Positions 41,072-50,422 of a DNA stretch of 64,000 nt are shown here, piece by piece. Under the pieces are notes generated by a model. The model did not search any database. It was not told the origin of the DNA and worked only from the letters and a program-made list of their open reading frames with translations. The position numbers and the translations under genes are program-made. The stretch comes from QHWT01 sp963755695 (lineage in GTDB: Bacteria > Acidobacteriota > Vicinamibacteria > Vicinamibacterales > 2-12-FULL-66-21). The stretch lies in assembly GCA_963755695.1 (NCBI GenBank), contig CAVWLB010000001.1:744001-808000 (forward strand). Reading direction: 5' to 3'. Within the stretch, counting starts at the first letter, position 1. Each line of letters begins with the position of its first letter.

Positions 41072-41604
41072 CTCTGGGCCGCTGCGGCCTCCCGTGCTGT
41101 GCGCGCGTCATAGCTCTCGCCGTAAATCGACGGCACCTTGGCCCCGATCGGTCGCAGATACATCGTCAGCTGTCCGCGGTGGTGTATCGAGTGATTCAGC
41201 GCGAGCTGGACGTAGATGAAGGCGGGGAACTGAAACAGTCCGCGAAAGTCCACGCTCTTGGTCAGCTGATCGCCGGTGAGAGTGGCGAGCCGCTCGAGAT
41301 TCTTCTCGAATCGTTCTGAATACCAGTGATTCACCGCATCCGCGGTCCGGATGGTATCGGGCCGGGGCGCCGGCGACAGGTCGAACGTGCCGTTGATCAC
41401 TGCGTCGAGGAAACGATTTTCAGCCGACACGATGTGCCAGGCGAGATCGATTGCACTCTTGACGATCTCATCGGGCCGATAGTCGATTTTGTCCGGCGGA
41501 ATCGCGGCGATGACCCGTTCGGTGACGGGATGTTCCGCCTTCAGCCCCGGCAGACCGACCGTATTGAGAATGAGTTTTGCCTGTTCTCCTGAAAGCGTCG
41601 TCAT
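41068..41604 (-). CDS. DinB-like four-helix protein (damage-inducible/thiol-metal superfamily)
   Basis: The 178-residue helical protein starts MTTLSGEQAKLILNTVGLPG. It contains VIAAIPPDKIDYRPDEIVKS, a first-helix histidine in DLAWHIVSAENRFLDAV and the terminal NHSIHHRGQLTMYLRPIGAK. H-x3-H-R-G-Q-L and the A-W-H motif are the metal-ligand pattern of DinB superfamily proteins. The reaction is unknown; relatives act as thiol-dependent transferases or hydrolases. I chose the internal Met at 41604 because the longer ORF lacks homology-like sequence. It is coupled to the VOC gene. Confidence 0.8.
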   Translation of the reverse strand: MTTLSGEQAKLILNTVGLPGLKAEHPVTERVIAAIPPDKIDYRPDEIVKSAIDLAWHIVSAENRFLDAVINGTFDLSPAPRPDTIRTADAVNHWYSERFEKNLERLATLTGDQLTKSVDFRGLFQFPAFIYVQLALNHSIHHRGQLTMYLRPIGAKVPSIYGESYDARTAREAAAAQR

Positions 41605-41781
41605 GGGCCCATTATGTGCCGGTTCGATACCAGGCGGCGCTTGCGGTTGCCCGACCGGCGGCACTACCATTCAAGAACGTGCCGTGAGGGGCGGCCGACG
41701 GTCCGCGTAAAGGGTTCAACCCGCCCTTTCGTTTCTTGCACAACCTTCTGTTCCTCGCCCAAATGCGGACCTCGGGCGGAT

Positions 41782-41801
41782 GAAAGGGCTTCGTCCCTTT
41801 C
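41782..41801 (+). other. Leader hairpin upstream of the ankyrin gene
   Basis: GAAAGGG pairs with CCCTTTC around CTTCGT, about 20 bp before the ATG and just ahead of the ribosome binding site (GAAAGAAGG). It could influence translation initiation or be coincidental. The rest of the gap 41605-41820 shows nothing recognisable. Confidence 0.35.
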
Positions 41802-41820
41802 GAAGGAAAGAAGGTGACCC

Positions 41821-43152
41821 ATGTCCGCATCGCCGCCTGACTCGTCCTCCGGTTCGCTGCCGCTTCCCGACAAACCGAGTCTCGATTGGCTCCGTAAGCA
41901 GGCGAAGCGTCGTCTCGACGAACTGCAGGAGCTCGATCCCGCGGCACGGCTCGCCGACGCGCAGTTCGAGCTGGCGAAGCAGTACGGATTTCCCAGCTGG
42001 CGTGCGCTCAAGATGCAGATCGATTCCTTGACGGTAGAGGGCCAACTGTTCGACGCGGCGCGGAACGGCCAGGCTGGCACATTGAGGAAGCTCCTCGATG
42101 AACATCCGGACAAGATCAACGCGCGCGACCAGCCGTACGAAGGCTCGCTGCTCCACGCCGCCGCACACAACGGCCATCTCGAGGCGGTGGACCTGCTGCT
42201 CAAACGCGGGTTGGACGTGAACACGCGCGAAAAGGGAGACAACACCTACGCGATGCATTGGGCCGCGGCGGGAGGTCATCTCGATGTCGTGCGGCGTCTC
42301 GCCGATGCGGGCGGGGACGTCGTTGGCGGCGGTGATGACCATGACCTCGAGGTCATCGGCTGGGCGAGCTGCTGGCAGGGGTGCAACGATGCGGCGCATC
42401 GAGCGGTCGTGGACTTTCTCGTCAGCCGCGGCGCCCGGCACCACATTTTTTCGGCGATTGCCCTGAACCTCGCCGACCAAGTCCGCCGGATCGTTGCGTC
42501 GGATCCGTCGGCGTTGAACAGGCGGCAGAGCCGTAACGAGAACAATCGGACGCCGCTCCACTTCGCCGTACTGATGAATCGTCAGGAGATGATCTCGCTG
42601 CTGTTGGACCTGGGGGCGGATCCGTTGGCGGTGGACGGCGGCGGCCAGTCGGTTGCGGTGTACGCGACGTCGCCGCAGACCGACCGCCAGGTGATGAAGA
42701 AGATCCGCGCAATGACGTCGGCGGAGTTGACCAGCGCAGTCCGTGGCCATCGGTCGCCGCGGGGTGGTCCAATGGATCTCGTCGCCCTTCTCGCGCTTGG
42801 CGAGTGGGAGACGGCGGCCGAGTTGTTGCGCGACAATCCTGGACTCGTCGAACCTGCCGGCGGCGTGCTGCACCTGATGGCGAAGCGCAACGATGCGGCG
42901 GCGGTGAAGTGGCTTCTGGAGCACGGTGCGGATCCCGACGCCCGCTGGGCGCACTGGGATGCGGAAGTGACGCCGCTCCATCTGGCCGCATCACAGGGGC
43001 ACGGCGAGATAGTGCGCATGCTGGTGGCAGCGGGCGCCGATCCCGGCATCCGCGACAGCAAACACGACAGCGACGCGATCGGTTGGGCCGAGTTCTTCAA
43101 GCACCCGGAGATCGTCGAGATTCTGAAAGGCCGTCCAGCGAACAGGTCGTAG
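41821..43152 (+). CDS. Ankyrin-repeat protein
   Basis: The 443-residue protein has no signal peptide. An N-terminal helical region (DWLRKQAKRRLDELQELDPA) resembles the short domain that precedes ankyrin repeats in similar soil-bacterial proteins. Ankyrin units follow, such as GSLLHAAAHNGHLEAVDLLL, YAMHWAAAGGHLDVVRRLAD, RTPLHFAVLMNRQEMISLLL and TPLHLAASQGHGEIVRMLVA. The protein is probably cytoplasmic and mediates protein contacts; no partner is apparent. There is no frame change. It converges with the secreted-protein gene at 43279, whose terminator lies between them. Confidence 0.9.
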   Translation: MSASPPDSSSGSLPLPDKPSLDWLRKQAKRRLDELQELDPAARLADAQFELAKQYGFPSWRALKMQIDSLTVEGQLFDAARNGQAGTLRKLLDEHPDKINARDQPYEGSLLHAAAHNGHLEAVDLLLKRGLDVNTREKGDNTYAMHWAAAGGHLDVVRRLADAGGDVVGGGDDHDLEVIGWASCWQGCNDAAHRAVVDFLVSRGARHHIFSAIALNLADQVRRIVASDPSALNRRQSRNENNRTPLHFAVLMNRQEMISLLLDLGADPLAVDGGGQSVAVYATSPQTDRQVMKKIRAMTSAELTSAVRGHRSPRGGPMDLVALLALGEWETAAELLRDNPGLVEPAGGVLHLMAKRNDAAAVKWLLEHGADPDARWAHWDAEVTPLHLAASQGHGEIVRMLVAAGADPGIRDSKHDSDAIGWAEFFKHPEIVEILKGRPANRS

Positions 43153-43208
43153 CACCCGTAGGATCTCGTAAACGTAGGAGGCGCCGAAATCTGAGCGGCG
43201 CCAGCATG

Positions 43209-43253
43209 AAAAAAGCCTCGACGCGCCCTGGCGTGACCGGCGCGCGTCGAGGC
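43209..43253 (-). terminator. Intrinsic terminator of the secreted-protein gene at 43279-45540
   Basis: A 12-bp stem, GCCTCGACGCGC (43215-43226) with GCGCGTCGAGGC (43242-43253), is followed on the minus strand by six T residues (A-run 43209-43214). Confidence 0.88.
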
Positions 43254-43278
43254 GACCCCTGTGGAGACGACCAGACGA

Positions 43279-45540
43279 CTACCTGAAATTCAACGTCCTC
43301 ACCGCCGACCTGCCACCCAGCGACGTTGTCGTGTAGACCGCGGTCGGTCTCACACTGAAGACCGTGCTGCTGGCCGGATTGCGCGGGTCGTTCGAGCCGG
43401 CCAGCGTAAGGTCGAGCGTAAAGAGTCCGCCGACGACTTGCGTCGTTCCGACCAGGAACCCCGCGGCACTGGTCCCGTCCGCGAACGTGCCGTTCGCATA
43501 TACGACGAACACGGTCTGGTCACTGGAGACGCTGCTCGTCCCGTCGACGCGCCACCGGCGCTTGTTCACGATGTAATCGGCCCTCGTGATGGCCAGCGTC
43601 TCGGCTCCCGACAAAGTCACCGTGACGGTCGCCACGTTCGACAACGCGCCCAAGACGTCTTTCGCCTGGTAAGTGAACGTGTATGTCCCGGCCGCCGCGG
43701 TGAAGCTCAACGTGCCACCCACGAGCGTGAAGGCCACGGCCGGCGACACCGTCAGGATGTTCGCGCCGACCAGATCCGCCGCACCATCCGGATCGCTGTC
43801 GTTCGCGAGCAGATTGACGGAGATGCCGAGATTGGCCACGCCCTGCGCCGTGTCGTTCACGGCAACCGGCGCGTCGTTCACGTTGTTGATCGTAATCTGC
43901 ACGAACGTGACCGGCGACGTGGTGCCGCTGGCGATGTCCGTGATCGAGTACTGCAGCAGGTCACTGCCGAACTTGTTGAGCGCCGGCGTGAAGACGATGG
44001 CGCCGTTCGCGACCGTCGCGATGCCCAACGCTCCCTGCTGGACGATGTTGATCGTCGTGTTCGCCGCCACGACCGCGGCACCGCCGAACGTATCGTTTGC
44101 CAACACGTTCAGGCTGTTCGCGCCGCTGTCCTCGGCGATGATGAAGGCGTCGCTGGCCGCAAACGGCGCCTGCGGCAGTTGTGGCTGGCCCGGGTTCGTG
44201 CTGACTTCGATCTCCGCGAAGCCGCCGTTCGCCGACGTGACGAGGACCTTCGACGGAGGCACGCCGACAAGCAACGAAAGGGACGCGCCGCTCGTGAACG
44301 AACCGAACCCTGACACGGTCAACGTCGGCGGTATGTTGGCGTCGCTGGAGACCGCGGCCACCGTCAACGAGCCGCCGCTCGCGGGATTGTACAGGGCCTG
44401 GCTGATCGTCACCATGTCGGTGACCGTCTTCTGCGTGTAGCTCGAAACGATCTGGCCATTGGCATCGCGCGCGGTCACGTCCTGCACGCAGACAGCGGTG
44501 GGAATCGCACCGGTCACCTGCCCGTAGTACCGGGTATCCGCACCGAACATCTGAACAGGCGCGCCGCCGGGGGAGCCCAGCGCGCCGCCCGCCCCGACGG
44601 CGCAGGCCGTGGGGAAGAACCCAAGGGCCGGAACGCTGGCGCCGGTAATCGCGCTGCCTGGCACACGCGGCTGGGCCGTCGCGAACGCCGTCGCGAACAC
44701 GTCGAGCTCTCCGTTTACCTGTCCGGCATCTCGCGAATAGCTGGCGCGGTCGACAGTCACGCGTCCGCCCAGATTGGCCGTATACAGCCGTCCCATCAGG
44801 CTGAAGTCATTAGTGCTCACGTCAATGGCCGGTCCCGTGATCCGGAAGAAGTTCTGGTTCACGGGGCTGCCGGTCACCGGTCCGAGCCGCGCCGGATCCG
44901 CAATGTAGAGCGCTCCTGGAACCGGACCCGCGATGGCCGGCAACTCCGGCCCGCCCGGCGTGCTCGACGCCAGGAGGAATGGCCCGATGGCTCCGCGCAG
45001 CGCGCAGTCGAACGTGCCCGGAGGGCACGTGAGACCCACGTCCTCCGTGATGAACACCAGCTCGCCTGCCGCTGCGGTCACGACTTTCGTGCCGTACGGG
45101 TGATACACGGTGTACTGGCCCGCCACCGGCGCGCGGAACTTGAACCTGACGCGGGCAAACGTGATCTGGTCGCCATTGATGACGGGTCCATTCGCGAAGG
45201 CGCCTTCGAGCCCGAGAGTCAGGGTCGCGCCCAGGTTCGCGGCGAGCGTCGCACCCGCGGCCCAGTAGAAATGCTCCTCCGAAAACGGCGTCGGGAACGT
45301 TTCCGGCGCCGTTGTATCGGCGGGCAGCAGCAGACACCATCCGCCGCTGAGTTCCACCGCATTCTGCGGCGTGCAGAACTCCAACGTGATTCCAGTCTTG
45401 TCCTGATACCAGGTCGGGTATCCGTTCGTCGGGGACGTCGGTCCCACTCGCTCCAGCCCCTGGGTCGCCTGCGCCGAGACGGTTGCGGCGATCAGGAGTG
45501 AGCTTGCAACAATGAGTGCGCGTGTGAGGAATGCTCGCAT
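43279..45540 (-). CDS. Secreted Ig/cadherin-like repeat protein, paralogue 1
   Basis: The 753-residue product starts with signal peptide MRAFLTRALIVASSLLIAAT and cleavage near VSAQ. The N-terminal domain has LERVGPTSPTNGYPTWYQDK, FCTPQNAVELSGGWCLLLPA and EEHFYWAAGA. Two Big_9-like domains follow (AEDSGANSLNVLANDTFGGA, PVAVNDTAQGVANLG...LANDSDPDG), then a C-terminal module with ITRADYIVNKRRWRVDG. The gene at 61482-63794 has the same order and many identical stretches, so the two are paralogues. AAGGAG precedes the ATG. It is preceded by promoter module G and followed by a strong terminator, so it is monocistronic. Its function is unknown, with a surface or extracellular location likely. Confidence 0.82.
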   Translation of the reverse strand: MRAFLTRALIVASSLLIAATVSAQATQGLERVGPTSPTNGYPTWYQDKTGITLEFCTPQNAVELSGGWCLLLPADTTAPETFPTPFSEEHFYWAAGATLAANLGATLTLGLEGAFANGPVINGDQITFARVRFKFRAPVAGQYTVYHPYGTKVVTAAAGELVFITEDVGLTCPPGTFDCALRGAIGPFLLASSTPGGPELPAIAGPVPGALYIADPARLGPVTGSPVNQNFFRITGPAIDVSTNDFSLMGRLYTANLGGRVTVDRASYSRDAGQVNGELDVFATAFATAQPRVPGSAITGASVPALGFFPTACAVGAGGALGSPGGAPVQMFGADTRYYGQVTGAIPTAVCVQDVTARDANGQIVSSYTQKTVTDMVTISQALYNPASGGSLTVAAVSSDANIPPTLTVSGFGSFTSGASLSLLVGVPPSKVLVTSANGGFAEIEVSTNPGQPQLPQAPFAASDAFIIAEDSGANSLNVLANDTFGGAAVVAANTTINIVQQGALGIATVANGAIVFTPALNKFGSDLLQYSITDIASGTTSPVTFVQITINNVNDAPVAVNDTAQGVANLGISVNLLANDSDPDGAADLVGANILTVSPAVAFTLVGGTLSFTAAAGTYTFTYQAKDVLGALSNVATVTVTLSGAETLAITRADYIVNKRRWRVDGTSSVSSDQTVFVVYANGTFADGTSAAGFLVGTTQVVGGLFTLDLTLAGSNDPRNPASSTVFSVRPTAVYTTTSLGGRSAVRTLNFR

Positions 45541-45628
45541 GGCCTTTCTCCTTGCTCCTCGCGACTGTTGAGACTCACGGTGCTGCCCCCTGTAGGCGGC
45601 GCCGACAGGTCGCCCTTCGCGTGGTCCA

Positions 45629-45724
45629 ACAGTAGGCTGCGCAGCAATCCTGGTGAAGACATGAAACCAGAGGAATCGGCAGAGAACATTCCGGTGCTGG
45701 CCTATGGAAAATCCCGGGGGTGAG
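45629..45724 (-). promoter_or_regulatory. Three-box promoter module, copy G
   Basis: In gene direction: CCCGGGATTTTCC, then ACCGGAATGTTCTC, a degenerate third box, and a -10-like TACTGT (plus-strand 45629-45634). The first two boxes and the -10 keep the spacing of the other copies, but the CACCGACT box is poor. The target is the secreted paralogue starting at 45540. Confidence 0.6.
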
Positions 45725-45790
45725 AGATCGATCGCAGCAATCGCCAATTGGAAAGAGAAGCAATTCGATAACGTCCGCGTCAATCAGTAA

Positions 45791-45804
45791 CGCGCGCGCG
45801 CGCG
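45791..45804. repeat. Alternating (CG)7 tract
   Basis: Fourteen bases of strict CG alternation in the 336-bp gap between 45540 and 45877, next to the terminator at 45819. Such tracts can adopt Z-form DNA. A regulatory role is not supported by anything else here. Confidence 0.9.
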
Positions 45805-45818
45805 TTCGCAAAATACAA

Positions 45819-45847
45819 AGCGGGGGTGGATTCAATCCACCCCCGCT
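45819..45847 (-). terminator. Terminator of the DUF5666 lipoprotein gene
   Basis: A perfect 12-bp stem, AGCGGGGGTGGA (45819-45830) with TCCACCCCCGCT (45836-45847), has a 5-nt loop. On the minus strand it is followed by TTTGTATTTTG. It lies 30 bp after the stop of the gene at 45877. Confidence 0.85.
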
Positions 45848-45876
45848 CTCTTATTTCAAAGCCGCAACCCCAGGCA

Positions 45877-47019
45877 CTATTCGAGCCTCACTCTTGAAGC
45901 CGTCACCTGGCCGTTCGGTTCACCCTTACCCTTGACTTCAACTCGGTTCCCATTGCGCAGCGCGTTACACGCGACGCGCTCGAATGAAGTCGCCGCGTTC
46001 GTGACGATCGTTCGGTTCTCCACCGTAAACCTGAGGGACGGGCACGATCCGGTGCTGCCGAGAGCCGAGATGGTGCCTTTCACCTCGACCTCCGCTTCAG
46101 CTTGCGGCGCCTGGTCATCCTCAATCGTGATCTTTGCTGCGTCCACGGTTCCATCGGCACGGGAGGTGCCTTCGACTTCGACCATCTGCTGCACGGCGAG
46201 CGCTCCGAACCCGACGACGTTTCCACTGCGGCGAATCACGGTCGCCGCATTTGTCCGGACCGTTCGATTGCCGACGGCAAGGGTGAGCGCCGGCGCGGTG
46301 CCAGACATTCCGCCAATCCGGCCGGTCAGCCTGACCTCGTTGCCCGTTGGATTGCCTGGGCTGGGGTTGTCGTCGTTGCCGGAGCTGCCGCTGACATGGA
46401 CCGTGTTCGCGACGAGCGCGGCGCCGGTCAGGGCTCCAGTGACCTCGACCCGCCGGCCGTTGCTGAGGCTTGCGAACGACTGCGCACCTCCGCTGTCATC
46501 CACGAACCGGGTCTGGTCGTTGCCCCGAACTTCCCGTGTGCTGACAAAGAACGTGAACGCCGCGGCCGTGCCGCTCAAACGCTCGATCGTGCCTTCAACC
46601 TGCGCCTGGCCGCTCGTGCTCGTTCGATCCTCGGCACCAATCGCGGCTGTCGGCCCGGTGATCGTGATGGCGAGGGCGACGGTGTCGCCTGCCGTCACCG
46701 GCGCCACACCGGTCTTCGCGTCAACGCCTTGACCTGTGAAATGCAGCTCGATGGGGCCGGCCGGCACTCCCGCCAGCGCGAACTCACCAGCCGGCCCGGA
46801 CGTGGTGGCCAGGGCAGTGCCCGTCACCTGCACGGTCAGCCCCGCACCCGGGACGCTCGTGGATCCCAGGTAGACCGTCCCCTTGATTGTTGCCCCGCCG
46901 GGGGCGCCGGAGCCTTGCGAAGCACCGGGCGCCGATGGTGCGCTTGGCGAGCTGGCTCCTCCGCACGAGGCTGCGATGAACGACACGAGAATCGCGCTTG
47001 CCACAAGATGAATTCGCAT
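45877..47019 (-). CDS. Lipoprotein with DUF5666-type beta domains
   Basis: The 380-residue product starts MRIHLVASAILVSFIAASCG; the Cys in the I-A-A-S-C lipobox predicts lipidation. A Ser/Pro/Gly-rich linker leads to a carboxypeptidase-regulatory-like domain (ATIKGTVYLGSTSVPGAGLT). At least three DUF5666-like units follow (VEGTIERLSGTAAAFTFFVS, LTGRIGGMSGTAPALTLAVG, VKGTISALGSTGSCPSLRFT), each ending in a V-E-V-x-G strand. DUF5666 proteins are common in this phylum and of unknown function. No copy of the three-box module precedes it. A strong terminator follows. Confidence 0.82.
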   Translation of the reverse strand: MRIHLVASAILVSFIAASCGGASSPSAPSAPGASQGSGAPGGATIKGTVYLGSTSVPGAGLTVQVTGTALATTSGPAGEFALAGVPAGPIELHFTGQGVDAKTGVAPVTAGDTVALAITITGPTAAIGAEDRTSTSGQAQVEGTIERLSGTAAAFTFFVSTREVRGNDQTRFVDDSGGAQSFASLSNGRRVEVTGALTGAALVANTVHVSGSSGNDDNPSPGNPTGNEVRLTGRIGGMSGTAPALTLAVGNRTVRTNAATVIRRSGNVVGFGALAVQQMVEVEGTSRADGTVDAAKITIEDDQAPQAEAEVEVKGTISALGSTGSCPSLRFTVENRTIVTNAATSFERVACNALRNGNRVEVKGKGEPNGQVTASRVRLE

Positions 47020-47181
47020 GACGACCTCTCAGGTTGTCACCGAGATCGAGGCACCGGCCCGATCGCAGGGAGCACCTGGTGTGCCACGAGTGGCGTGGCG
47101 ACTCCGTTGCCGGGTCTAAAGACTCGGCCTACATTTCTACGGATCCGGCCTACGGATGAAACGTGGACTGGAAACCCGGCA

Positions 47182-47209
47182 CGACGCTGCCGGAAAGCCG
47201 GCAGCGTCG
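47182..47209 (-). terminator. Strong hairpin after cusA
   Basis: CGACGCTGCCGG (47182-47193) pairs perfectly with CCGGCAGCGTCG (47198-47209) around AAAG, 20 bp beyond the cusA stop. It lacks a U-run. It probably ends the copper operon. The rest of 47020-47228 shows nothing else. Confidence 0.55.
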
Positions 47210-47228
47210 CGGTCAGTGGGCGTCCACC

Positions 47229-50200
47229 TCACAGCTTCGGCAGGCGGCGGCCGCGCCAGACCTGATAGAGCGGTGGGTAAATCACGAGCTCGAGCACGAA
47301 CGAAGTGAGAATGCCGCCGATCATCGGCGCGGCAATGCGCTTCATGACATCCGCGCCCGTGCCGGTCGACCACATGATCGGGATCAGGCCAAGGAACATC
47401 GTGGCGACCGTCATGACTTTCGGGCGGAGCCGCCGTGCGGCGCCATGAACGATCGCGAACTGCAGATCGCGCAACGTGTTGAGCCGTCCTTCGGACTTCG
47501 CCTGTGCATAGGCGAGATCCAGGTAGAGCAGCATGAACACGCCGGTCTCGGCATCGACGCCGACGAGCGCGATGAGCCCCACCCACACGCCGACGCTCAT
47601 GTTGTAACCGAGCAGGTAGAGAATCCAGATCGCGCCAACCGCCGAGAAGGGCACCGCCAGCGCGATCATTGCGGTCTTCACCATCGACCCGGTGTTGACG
47701 TAGAGCAGCAGGGCAATGCAGGCGAGCGTGATTGGAACGATGAGCATCAGCCGCGCCCGCACCCGCTGCATGGCCTCGTACTGCCCGCTCCAGGCGAGCG
47801 AGTAACCGGCGGGCAGCGTCACCTTGCCCGCCAGCACTGATCGTGCTTCGGCTACGTAGCTGCTCGGATCGCGACCGGCCAGGTCGACATAAACGTATCC
47901 CGTGAGGAGACCGTCTTCGTTTCGAATCATCGATGGACCGGTCTGGGTTTCGATTGTCGCGAGCTGCGACAGCGGAATCTGTCGCTGCCCGTCCGAGGCG
48001 GCGACCGGCACGCGGCCGAGGGCGGTGATGTCACTCCGGAAATCCTGCAGGAAGCGCACGTTGACCGGATAACGCTCGCGGCCGCTGACCGTCGTGGTGA
48101 CGTTTTCGCCGCCGATCGCGTTCTGGACGACGATTTGCGCCTCTTCCATGCCGAGACCGAATCGCGCGAGCTCCTCCCGCTTCCATCTGACGTCGAGGAA
48201 CGATCCGCCGCCGCTGCGCTCGGCAAACACGCTGCGCGTGCCTCGCACCTGTGGCAGCAGCGCCTCGACTTGCGCGCCGATTCGATCGATCTCGCGGAGG
48301 TCCGCACCGGAGATCTTCAGCCCGATTGGCGTCCGGATGCCGGTCGCCAGCATCGCGGTGCGCGCCTTGACCGGCATCGTCCAGGCATTCGACACGCCGG
48401 GCAGGGAGAGCGCCTGGTTCATTTCGGCGACGAGCTGTTCCTGGGAAATCCGATCGCTGGTGATGCGACGAAGCACGGGCTTCGTCCATGAGGGCGCCCA
48501 CGCCGAATACCACGTCGGGATGCTGCGCCACTCGTGTCTCGGCTTGAGCGTGATGACCGTTTCGAGCATCGAGAGCGGCGCCGGATCGGTCGGCGTTTCG
48601 GCGCGTCCGGCCTTTCCAAGCACCCGCTCGACTTCCGGGAACTGCTTGATGACGCGATCCGTCGTCTGCAGGAGGCGCTGCGCATCGCCAATCGAAATGC
48701 CGGGCATCGTCGTCGGCATGTAGAACAGCGTCCCCTCGTCGAGCGGCGGCATGAACTCCGATCCCAGCCGCATGTAGACCGGAACCGTCGCAATGATGAG
48801 CGCCGCTGCCACGGCGAGGACAACACCGGTTCTGCGCAGCGACCACCGGACCACCGGTTCGTAGATACGCATCAGCGCGCTGCTGATCGGGTGGCGCTCT
48901 TCCGCGTGGATACGGCCAAAGCGCATCACCAGGAGCCTCAATGCCGGGTCCACCGTGATCGTCAGCAATGCCGCGACCACCATGCACAGGGTCTTGGTAT
49001 AGGCAAGCGGCGTGAACAGCCGGCCTTCCTCGGCTTCGAGCGTGAGCACCGGAAGGAACGACACCGCGATCACCAGCAGCGCGAAGAAGCTGGGGCCGCC
49101 GACTTCCTTCACCGCGTTGACGATCACCGACTCGTGAGACTCCTGTCGTCCCGTCCGGTCCCAGATTTCCAGCTTCTTGTGTGTCTGCTCGACGACCACG
49201 ATCGCGGCATCGACGAGCGCGCCCACCGCGATCGCGATCCCGCCAAGCGACATGATGTTCGCGCTGAAGCCAAGCGCGCGGAATGGGATGAACGCAATCA
49301 GCACCGAAATCGGGATCGTGAGAATCGGGATCATGGCGCTCGGAATGTGCCAGAGGAAGAGCAGGATCACGAGCGCCACGGTGATCATGATTTCGATCAG
49401 CGTCATGCGCAGGTTGTCGACCGCGCGCCGGATCAGCGTCGGAGCGGTCGTACACCGGTACGACCTTGACGCCACGGGGGAATCCTGGCTCGATCTCTCG
49501 CAGCTTGGCGCGGACGCGCTCGATCACGTCGAGCGCGTTCTCGCCATGGCGCATGATGACGATGCCCGAGACCGCTTCGCCCCTGCCATCGAGATCCGCG
49601 GCGCCGCGGCGCATGTCCGGGCCGAAGCCCACCTGGCCGATGTCCTTGATGCGCACCGGCGTGCCGTTCGCACTCGCCGAAAGCACGATGTTCTCGAAGT
49701 CGGCAATCGTCTGCGCGTAGCCGCGGCCGCGCACCATGTATTCGGTGCCGCCGAACTCGATGACGCGGCCGCCGACCTCGGCGTTGCCGCCCCGCACCGC
49801 GTCCACCACCTGGCGGATTGACAGCCCGCGCGCGCGCAGGCGGTTGGGATCGACGTTGACCTGGTATTGCCGGACGTAGCCGCCAAGCGAGGCGACGTCG
49901 GCGACACCGCGGACCGACTTCAGGTAATACCGCAGGTACCAGTCCTGATAAGAACGGAGCTCGGCAAGGTCGCGAGTTCCCGATTCGTCGACGAGCGCGT
50001 ACTGGTATACCCAGCCGAGGCCGTTCGCATCCGGTCCTAGCTCCGTCCTGACACCCTGGGGAAGGCGCGACAACGCCGTCGACAGATACTCCGTGCGTCC
50101 GCGATCGCGCCCAGTAGATATCGGTACCTTCGTCGAAGACGACGTAAACGTAGGAGGCTCCGAAATCCGAGAATCCGCGGACCGCCTTCACGCGCGGCGC

Positions 50201-50422
50201 GCCAAGGAGCGCCGTCACGATCGGATAGGTCACCTGGTCCTCGATGATGTCGGGGCTGCGATCCCACTGCGAATAGACGATGACCTGGGTGTCGCTCAGG
50301 TCGGGCAGCGCGTCCAGCGGCACATGCGTCAGCGACCACCAGCCCGCCATCGCGCCCGCGAGCGCGAGCAGCACGACGAACCCGCGATACCGCGCCGACA
50401 GGTCAATGATGCGGTTGATCAT
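47229..50422 (-). CDS. cusA: CusA/CzcA-type heavy-metal RND efflux pump, frameshifted
   Basis: This is the inner-membrane pump of a tripartite Cu/Ag efflux system. Landmarks are MINRIIDLSARYRGFVVLLA, DALPDLSDTQVIVYSQWDRS, GPDANGLGWVYQYALVDESG, SFLPVLTLEAEEGRLFTPLA, MPPLDEGTLFYMPTTMPGIS, the VLGKAGRAETPTDPAPLSML segment typical of the CusA group, and WVGLIALVGVDAETGVFMLL. Frame changes lie near 50120 and 49450. The joined length of about 1,060 residues is normal. The start overlaps the cusB end by 20 bp. No outer-membrane CusC/TolC gene is adjacent, so that partner must come from elsewhere. Confidence 0.92.

Noticed and set aside
40421..41113. 230-codon plus-strand ORF across the cupin and VOC genes
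   Set aside because: It is out of frame with the cupin and antisense to the VOC gene, and carries no recognisable motif.
45791..45804. Z-DNA-forming (CG)7 tract as a regulatory element
   Set aside because: A single short tract in GC-rich intergenic DNA without conserved placement; recorded only as a repeat.
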